NCBI GenBank assembly: GCA_036186865.1
Contig: AP025057.1
Span: 21,095,659-21,159,658 of the forward strand
DNA: 64,000 nt
Origin: Eustoma russellianum
Lineage: Eukaryota; Streptophyta; Magnoliopsida; Gentianales; Gentianaceae
Direction of reading: 5' to 3'
Part shown: positions 57,448 to 64,000 of the stretch, piece by piece
Position numbering within the stretch: the first letter of the stretch is position 1
Layout: each line of letters begins with the position of its first letter
Program-made: the position numbers and the translations under genes
The notes under the pieces: generated by a model
What the model was told of the DNA's origin: nothing
The model's input: only the letters and a program-made list of their open reading frames with translations
Databases searched by the model: none

Positions 57448-57767
57448 GTTTTCTTCTTGGTTCTCTCTTGCTTAAATTTTGGCCATGAAAGGATAAGGAA
57501 GACGCTTGGCAGACGTTTTCTTTCTTAGAGAGAAAGGAGGGCTGTTCTTGAAGATAGAACTTGGCTAGTTGTAAAATGAGAAGAAAGAGAGAGTATTCTC
57601 TCTTCCATAGGGTGATAGCCAGGTGGAGGTTGGAATGGAGTGGAACGGAGACAATTAAAAAGGTTTGAGGGCTGGGAAGAAAGTAAAATGGAAATTTGTC
57701 TTGGAAGTGTAAGAAGATGGAGTTTAGGAGAAAAAATATCCGCCCTTTTCTTTTGACTAGTTGGCCG
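57448..57767. other. Flank between the array and the Gypsy LTR
   Basis: Purine-rich DNA that continues the sequence left of the array (41290-41510) once the array is ignored. The complement has a CT-rich, leader-like character. No protein domain is seen in the short frame 57525-57773. It may belong to the same LTR-like unit as 37557-41505. Confidence 0.4.
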
Positions 57768-60295
57768 TGTCATATCCAGTGTTTCTCGAGTCTAGTGTTA
57801 AATAATTAAAAATAGCCAAAATATAATTTTATTAATTATATATGTTTATGAGGCTTAGTTAAATGAATTATAGGTGAAAAAATAATTAAGAAGCTGAAAT
57901 TAAGAAAACCAGGCCCAAAATACCAAAATTGCCCCTTCCTAGTTAAAATCTGAAAGAATTATGCAAATCACGTATACTTCCCCAGACTGTCGACATTGGC
58001 TGCACATTGGCGGTTACAAAGTCGAAAAGAGAGAGCAGGTGAGAGAAAGAAAGAGGTAGGAAGAAGGAGGAAGAAACCGTGGCTAACCCTAAGTTCAACC
58101 CATCCCAGAATTCAATCAAACCTTCGTAAGATTATCTAGATTCACATGCAAGTGACTTTTCTATATGCTTTATGCAATTTCGATTCAACAGACCCTAATT
58201 TCTTAAAAAGAGAAAATTGGATCACACATTTGTAATCTTGATCCGTTTATATTAATTGCTCTACTATATGCACATATTGTTGCTGATTTAGTAAAGCTAT
58301 GATCTTTGTGCCAAATTTCTGAGAATATTTGCGACTTACTGGATTTATGATGAATATGCCATAAAGATGTCGTATTTGATGTGGTTTATTTCTTGGAGAT
58401 TATCGATCATGCTTGTTGTTGGTGCCTTAGATGAATTGAGTTGGTTTGTGGAAGGTTTGGAGGATTGGAGGTGTGTGACTGAGCCTTGAAGGTTTTGCGG
58501 ACATGTTCGAAGGTGTGAATGGTAGGAAGCCTAGGGTTGATGTCGTTTGAGGTATCTAAGGTTCAATTATGATATCATGTGTGCATACGGAGGTTGGAAT
58601 CAGGTTTTAGGATTGATTTTAGGTGTTTACTAGGCTTAGAAGGAAGTGGTTTGAAGGTTGGGTCAAAATTGAGGTTAAACATGGTGAAAAGTTGCCGAAA
58701 CAAGGACTTGAATCGATCCTGGAAGGACATCGATCGATCCAAGTGGCCCTGGCAGAATTTCCACACTCTTTGGAAGACATTGATCCATAACTCTTATACA
58801 TCGATCGATGGATGTCCAGGAAAACTGAACATCGATCGATCGATGTACAAGGAATGCATCATTGAAACTCTTTGGAAGACATAGATTGATCATGAAGGAG
58901 GAGATCGATCGATCGATGTCTAGGACCTAGATATATATCGATCAAAAGGCCACATTGATCGATCGATGTGGCCAGTCCTGTAGAATTTTAGCTAAACTTT
59001 TAGAAAGGATAGAAAATGAATGGCAAGTTGTTTGAGGGACTTGTGTGTGATAATTGGGACTAGTGTGTGTGTCTAAGGAGTAATTTTGAAGGGTGTTTGA
59101 GGTAGGTTTGGGGTTGGAAGCCTTAACAGTGAATGCGTAAGGCTAAGTATGAACTTGAAGATAATTTTGCTAGATGAAAATGTGTGAATTAGTGCAAGTG
59201 AGGCATGTTTGAGGTTTATGACCCTGTACTCGATATGTAAAGTATGTGTACATGTTTACAAGCTTGATATGATGTGACATGAGCATTTTTCACCATGACA
59301 TGAGTATTTTGCATTACGATATGAGTTTTGCCTTACGAAAAGACAAGCTTGTGGCTGCTGGTTTATCACAGGGTATAAAACTCATGCCTATAGTGGCAGG
59401 GTATAAAAGCATGACCTGTGAATCAACAGCAGGGTATAAAGTTAATGTTATAGGGCTGGGGACCTTTTCAACACGGGGTATAAAGTTTTGTTTTGCTATG
59501 GATTGATCATCCACAGGGTATACAGTTTACTGCTACGCGAAGAATAAGATAGGAAGAAGTATGAAAAGCATTGTGAATGACACGCATGACATGTTTGTGA
59601 AAGAAGACATATGCATGAGTTCCGTTCAGTTGAGTACATGGTTTTGAAGAAGTGTACATATCATGTGACATGAAGTATAAGATTTGACATGCAAGAAATG
59701 ACATGTGCATATGATCTTTTTATGTTGTATGTTTTGCTCGATACATGTTTGTTCCATATTCGTGTGTCATTTATGTGACTTATTTGGCTTTGACGAGTTG
59801 TTATAAAAATGTTATTCCTAACCAAGCACCTTATTTTGGGCATTAATTTATGTATTGGTGACTCGTCATGTGTGATTCCGTAAGGGGTATAGGCGGGTTA
59901 CTTGCTAGAGATGCTTTACCTAAGAATAGATACTCCACTTCTTTTCAGATGAGCTTGGGTATGAGATGATCTTTGTAGAAGATGATGGCGAGTGGGCTTA
60001 TTGGGATGATGGACAATGAAGTGAATAGACGATGTTAATTCTTTTGTCGATAAACTTGCTATTTATCCTTTTTATTAGAGGATATATAGTATTTTCCCTG
60101 CATCCGGTACATTTCCGTTGTATTTCATTTGGTTTTAGAGATGGTTTGAAAGTTTAAATGTTTACGACGTTTCTGCTGATTTATCCTACTTCATGGATGA
60201 TGAGTGCTCGATCTGCTTTGACGCCTGGTAGTTCTCGTAGTAGACTATGGCGGGTGCACTGGAACCGATGACTGGTATCGGACCAGGGCGCTACA
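57768..60295 (+). repeat. 5' LTR of the Gypsy element
   Basis: About 2528 bp from TGTCATATCCAGTG to GGGCGCTACA, with the primer-binding site two bases downstream. The right edge is firm; the left is chosen as the TG of a start typical for such LTRs and has no 3' LTR to confirm it. Notable contents: a CGATCGATCG word cluster (58710-58970), five spaced GGGTATA(A/C)A words (59369-59524) and an AATAATTAAAAATAGCC start. No gene is present in it. Confidence 0.7.
58710..58970. repeat. ATCGATCGAT word cluster in the Gypsy LTR
   Basis: Five or more copies of ATCGATCGAT-type words, often as ACATCGATCGATCGATGT, separated by 30-60 bp of non-repeated DNA. The words are self-complementary and rich in GATC. 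Similar clusters are in family-A Copia LTRs at 17210-17460 and 23595-23790. Confidence 0.8.
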
Positions 60296-60297
60296 GG

Positions 60298-60310
60298 TGG
60301 TATCAGAGCC
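60298..60310 (+). other. Primer-binding site of the Gypsy element
   Basis: TGGTATCAGAGCC, the exact complement of the initiator Met-tRNA 3' end, two bases after the LTR end. It confirms the plus orientation. Confidence 0.93.
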
Positions 60311-60573
60311 TAGGCTTCAGATCTATCTCAGAGACTTAGGTTCATGCTCTTTAGTAATTTAAGATATGACCTCCCTTTAAGTTTTCTCTATAGGTATAAG
60401 CACTGAATATCTAGAGTCCAGGTATGATTTGGGCCGGGTGTGTGTGAGCGCGTTATCGCTTACTTTTTGTATTAAAATTTCTTATTCCATACCCCACCCA
60501 TTCTTATGCATTCGAGCTTTCGGTAATATTACGTGTTTATGGATTGCTAACGAAAGTGTTGACCTTTCAGAAA

Positions 60574-61565
60574 ATGCATCCATATAGAGATATCACCGAA
60601 AACTCTAGCAACGGACAGGAGAACCAGCCACCTTAGGTAGTACTACCCCAGGTGCTCACAGATGCACTAACTGTGATTTCCCAGAGACACGTGCAACAGC
60701 AAAAATCACCGCCTCCTCCGCCACCTCAACATAAAATCAGGTTCTTCTATGGAGAGATGAGGAAGATCAGGGTTCCAGAGTTTAGGGAATGTACCGATCT
60801 CGAGGAGGCTCAACATCGGTTGGGTGAGGTAGAAAAATGCTTCAAGCTAGTGCAAGTGCTTGAGGAGATTAAGGTAGATATGAGCACACCCCTTCTGCGT
60901 GGCAAGGCAGGAGAATAGTGGACCAGAATGGCACTGTGGATGACCCCACCAATTTCTTGGACTCAATTTTGTGAGGCCTTCCTGAAGTATTATGTGCCCG
61001 AGACAGCAATCTTAGACAAGATAAGGGTGTTCGACATGCTGGAACAGTGTCTGATGACAGTGTCGAAGTATGCCGACCGTTTTTATGCTGTTGGTAAATT
61101 TGGTCCCGCGATTATGGCTGATAATCGCTTAAAGATGATGAAGTTTGAGCGAGGTCTGGACTCAAGAATTCAGTCAGCGATTGTGAATGCGGGAATGAGA
61201 AATTACAAGGATATGCTGGACGTGTGCTTCTGCGTCTAGAGTGATTTTCGTATAGTAGTGGCAAGAGAGGCCAATGCAAGATCATCTGACAGAGGCAAGA
61301 GGCCAAGGGAAGAGGCGACAGTTGGCTACAGACCCGGACGTTGGGTCAAGATTCCAAAGAGAGGTCAGATTAGAAATTTTTAGAGACACTCATCACAGAA
61401 TCCGGTTGCCCATCAAGCTGTGGGAGTTTACCCACACTGCAACAAGAACCATGTCGATGAGTGTAGAAAGCTGGCCGGAGCGTGTTACCGATGTGGACAG
61501 GTGGGCCATCTGATTAGAGATTGCCCGGGATGAGGAAAAATGCTCCTAGAGAGGCGGCTCAGCAG
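60574..61565 (+). pseudogene. Gypsy gag with zinc knuckle
   Basis: The first ATG after the leader (60574) opens MHPYRDITENSSNGQENQPP, then a stop. The same frame continues at 60652 with a Pro-rich stretch and the gag core: IRVPEFRECTDLEEAQHRLG, a stop near 60917, then ALWMTPPISWTQFCEAFLKY, VSKYADRFYAVGKFGPAI and GLDSRIQSAIVNAGMRNYKD. A nucleocapsid knuckle of form C-x2-C-x4-H-x4-C (YRCGQVGHLIRD between the outer Cys) lies at 61483-61524, in a different frame from the core. Gag would form the particle and pack RNA. The knuckle is intact but the protein is broken at least three times. Confidence 0.82.
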
Positions 61566-61599
61566 CCGAGGGCTAAGGTGAGAGCGAATGCTTGCGTGC

Positions 61600-62080
61600 A
61601 TCTCATGACGGACACCGACGTCCAAAAAGCCACCGATGTGATAGCATGTACAATTTAAATTAAGTTTAGATTCTGATTTGAATTGAGTCTTTACGTGTTT
61701 ATCTCCTTGTGTGAAACTTGTTATGACCTTAGGAATGATTTTATTAAATAAAATATCTGCCAACATGCTCTTCGATAGCAGCGCAAGCCATTCTTTCGCG
61801 GCAAAGAGATTCACTAAGCACCTTGGTGGTTTATCTAAGTGGTTAGAGACTCCATACCATGTCCAAGCGGCCGAAGATCAAATTATGATTTCGCACCTCA
61901 GTACTGGGATTGTGATTTGGAATCAGAGAGAAAATGTTCTCTGCCACACTGATTCCTATCCAGATGTATGACTTTGATGTCATATTAGGAATGGACTGGT
62001 TGGCCAAGTATCACACCAACATTGATTTCCGGTCAAAGCAAGCGATAGTCAAGAATTCAAAGATGGAAAATGTAACTTTT
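61600..62080 (+). pseudogene. Gypsy aspartic protease
   Basis: Frame 61711-61971 contains LFDSSASHSF; this position normally carries D-S/T-G-A, and here Gly is Ser, so activity is doubtful. The next frame (from 61934) continues with YDFDVILGMDWLAKYHTNID, the ILGMDWL block that ends plant Gypsy proteases. A frame change near 61955 separates the two. An AT-rich GT...AG insertion lies just upstream at 61647-61732. Confidence 0.8.
61647..61732 (+). other. Intron-like insertion 1 in Gypsy pol (protease)
   Basis: An 86-bp AT-rich stretch starting GTACAATTTA and ending ATGACCTTAG, located between a TDVIA-type block and a GMILLNKISANMLFDS-type block that are normally adjacent in this family. Its removal would be frame-neutral, but the base before the donor is T, giving a stop at the junction. 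It is weaker evidence than insertion 2. It could also be a random insertion. Confidence 0.45.
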
Positions 62081-62995
62081 CAAGGAGATGTGCAGCGGAG
62101 GGAAGTTCCTAAGAAGGTGTATATGACAGTTGCTCGAGCTTGCAGAGCCTTAAGGAAAGGTGCCGAGGGGTTCCTAGTGTATGCAATGGATGCTACTCAA
62201 GAGATAACGTCTATTGAACAGATTCCGGTGGTCAACAAATTTCTGGATGTGTTTCCAGAAGAACTGCCAGGATTGCCACCTCCAAGGGAAGTCGAGTTTG
62301 AGATAAATCTAATTCCAGGAGCTGAACCCATTTCTAAACCCCTACAGAATGGCTCCAGCAGAATTGAAAGAGTTGAAAGGATAACTTCAAGAGCTGCTGG
62401 ACAAGAAATTTATTCGCCCCACTCACCTTAGGGAGCACCTGTTTCGTTCGCGAAAAAGAAGGATGGTAGCATGAGACTCTATATCGGCTATCGAGAGCTG
62501 AACAAAATTATCATCAAGAATAAGTATTCACTACATCGAATCAAGGATCTGTTTGACCAGCTCAAGGGTGGCAAGATCTTCTCTAAGATTGACCTCCGAT
62601 CAGTGTACCACCAGTTACAGGTAAAGGCCGAAGATATTGCAAAGACAACCTTCCGCATAAGATATAGCCACTATGAGTTCCTAGTGATGCCATTTGGGCT
62701 GACAAATGCCCCGCAGCTTTCATGGACCTTATGAATACTGTCTTCCGAGAATAGTCAGATAGATTTGTTGTGGTATTCATCGATGATATTCCGGTGTACA
62801 CCCCTGATGAACAAACTCACACTGAGCATCTGAGAATTGTCTTGGGCATTCTGAGACAGAAGCAACTATATGCCAAATTCAGCAAATGTGAGTTCTAGCT
62901 GAGGAGTGTGACTTTCCTTGGTCACGTGATATCAGAAGAGGAGATTGCTATAGATCTAAAGAAAGTGGAAGCTATTACCTAGTGGCGTAGACCCA
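62081..62995 (+). pseudogene. Gypsy reverse transcriptase
   Basis: Protease-RT linker and RT in shifting frames. 61934-62431: EFLDVFPEELPGLPPPREVE-like sequence (FLDVFPEELPGLPPPREVEF). 62471-62734: YRELNKIIIKNKYSLHRIKD, FDQLKGGKIFSKIDLRSVYH and YEFLVMPFGLTNAP, with a one-base loss after NAP. About 62735-62995: catalytic box VVFIDDIPVY (both Asp present, 62777-62788), then HTEHLRIVLGILRQKQLYAK, FSKCEF, a stop, and TFLGHVISEEEIAIDLKKVE. The catalytic residues survive but the frame does not. Confidence 0.85.
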
Positions 62996-63650
62996 CGAGT
63001 GTCACCAAAGTGCGGATTGGGTCTAGCTGGTTATTACAGTAAGTTTGTTGAGGGATTCTCAACAATAGCAGTGCCCCTCAGTCGCCTCACTCAAAACAAG
63101 TCCAAGTTTGTGTGGACAGCCGAATGCGAGAAAAGCTTATCAGAACTCAAGAACAGGTTAACCACAGCCCCAAATTGGCTCAACCCTCTAGTATTGATGG
63201 GTTTATGATCTACAGTGATGTGTCAAAGAATGATCTAGGTACGTAAATAGTAACATAAGTTATGATTTTGCATACAATTCGAGTTTGGCCTAATACGTTA
63301 CTTATAGGTTGTGTTTTGATGCAACACAGAGGACTTATCGCGTATGCCTCTAGGCGGCTAAAACCTTACGAGCAGAATTATCCGACGTATGATCTTGAGC
63401 TCGCAGCAGTTGTGCTTGCCCTAAAGATCTGACGGCACTATCTATATGGGGAGAAGTGTGCGGTATTAACTGATCACAAGAGCCTGAAGTACATGTTCTC
63501 CCAGAAGGAGTTAAACATGAGGCAGCAAAGATGGTTGCAATTGGTGAAGGACTACGACTTGACAATTCACTAACACCAGGGAAAAGCTAATAAGGTGGCT
63601 GATGTGTTAAGCAAGAAATCTCACCATGCACGACAATCAACGGTGGATAC
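62996..63650 (+). pseudogene. Gypsy RNase H, interrupted by an intron-like segment
   Basis: It starts with the RT connection (GLAGYYSKFVEGFSTIAVPL, LSELKNRLTTAP) in the frame 62999-63208, with a small deletion before GLAGYY. The RNase H core begins MIYSDVSKND, is interrupted at 63239-63307, and resumes with CVLMQHRGLIAYASRRLKPY, YDLELAAVVLALK, LTDHKSLKYMFSQKELNMRQ. Catalytic Asp (YSD), Glu (LEL) and Asp (TDH) are all visible. A stop lies in KI-RHYLYG and another near IH-HQGKAN. Confidence 0.85.
63239..63307 (+). other. Intron-like insertion 2 in Gypsy pol (RNase H)
   Basis: A 69-bp, strongly AT-rich segment beginning GTACGTAAAT and ending TTACTTATAG, with AG before the donor and G after the acceptor. 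A CCTAATAC sequence about 22 bp before the end could serve as a branch site. The flanking RNase H codons (SKNDL before, CVLMQ after) are directly adjacent in homologous elements, so the segment sits in the domain without deleting or shifting any codon. Its borders fit a spliceosomal intron very well; whether it is spliced is unknown. Confidence 0.6.
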
Positions 63651-64000
63651 AGAAATGGAAGAATTTGGGTTGGATTTGGTTGACTCCACAGTAAATGTTT
63701 TAGCAGCATTGACAATCACCCTGAGTCTAGTTGATCGGGTAAAAGAGGCTCAAAAGAATGATAAGATGCTGGGTGAGATTACGGAGAAGCTGAAGCACGA
63801 TTAGGTTGAAGGATTTCAGGCCTGTGATGACGGGAGCCTATGGTTTAAGGGGAGACTGTGTGTCTTTGATGTGGATGAGCTCAGGAAAGAAGTTTTGCAG
63901 GAGGCTCACAGTTTGAAGTTATCGATACATCCCGGTATCACCAAGATGTACAGAGATCTCAAACAATACTATTGGTGGTCCGGAATGAAAAGACATATCA
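63651..64000 (+). pseudogene. Gypsy integrase N-terminal region, cut by window end
   Basis: After the frame 63595-63804 (ADVLSKKSHHARQSTVDTEM and on to MLGEITEKLKHD), the integrase zinc-binding region begins: DELRKEVLQEAHSLKLSIHP, then GITKMYRDLKQYYWWSGMKR. These hold the two His of the HHCC module; the two Cys and the catalytic core are beyond position 64000. A stop (TAG) lies at about 63802-63804. Confidence 0.78.

Larger units (their letters stand above)
57768..64000 (+). mobile_element. Ty3/Gypsy (Tekay-like chromovirus) element, cut by window end
   Basis: Plus-strand element: 5' LTR 57768-60295, primer-binding site 60298-60310, then gag, zinc knuckle, protease, RT, RNase H and the beginning of integrase, the Gypsy order. 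Motifs such as DYDLTI, KFSKCEF, FIDDI and ELNMRQQRWLQLVKDY in the RT-RNase H region fit chromoviruses of the Tekay type. The chromodomain and 3' LTR lie outside the window, so lineage rests on RT/RNase H only. Stops and small indels occur in every domain. Two GT...AG insertions are in pol. Confidence 0.85.

Noticed and set aside
58579..58893. Overlapping frames on both strands with IDR/DRS repeats
   Set aside because: They reflect the ATCGATCGAT word cluster of the Gypsy LTR read in different frames.

Overview
This window looks like a gene-poor, AT-rich nuclear region of a flowering plant. It is almost entirely nested and decayed LTR retrotransposons, plus short SINE/LINE-derived retroposons and AT microsatellites. 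I found no convincing host protein gene, rRNA or tRNA gene, and nothing bacterial. The species cannot be named from the sequence; the TTG-tailed retroposons and long-LTR Copia elements would suit a eudicot.

Layout. Positions 1-2666 hold a Copia fragment (D, minus strand) whose integrase region is split by a solo LTR (874-2357) with a 5-bp target duplication. D runs into a diverged minus-strand LTR of family B (2667-5352). Just beyond lies Copia element A (5589-18078, minus), a Maximus/SIRE-like element with gag, protease, integrase, reverse transcriptase (RT) and RNase H remnants, a tRNA-iMet primer-binding site and LTRs of about 2.6 kb. Its right LTR is split by a 2.9-kb compound insertion (14973-17887). 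That insertion is a family-A LTR fused to a TRIM-like miniature element, and one TTATA duplication flanks the pair. A second Copia element (C, minus) fills about 18330-22680 and carries a small retroposon with a 16-bp target duplication. On the plus strand, 23430-29947 is a chimera: a truncated family-A LTR, then RT/RNase H, then a family-B LTR. Copia element E (30921-37556, minus) is nearly full length but inactivated, and its LTRs carry a 17-bp minisatellite.

The most striking region is 41511-57442. Four family-B LTRs of about 3 kb alternate with three 1.28-kb internal segments, all in minus orientation. One AAGAA target duplication flanks the whole array, so it descends from one integration and then expanded. 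Each internal segment keeps only a shortened gag-like reading frame (acidic leader plus coiled coil) between primer-binding site and polypurine tract. Capsid, zinc knuckle and all of pol are missing, so this is a non-autonomous derivative. Each segment carries a different inactivating indel.

From 57768 to the window end runs a plus-strand Ty3/Gypsy (Tekay-like chromovirus) element with 5' LTR, primer-binding site, gag, zinc knuckle, protease, RT, RNase H and the start of integrase. Its pol region contains two short AT-rich insertions with GT...AG ends. The one in RNase H (69 bp) interrupts the domain with no net loss of coding sequence, as an intron would.

Family assignments rest on motifs read by eye. 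LTR boundaries marked by TG...CA ends and target duplications are firm; truncated boundaries are approximate.
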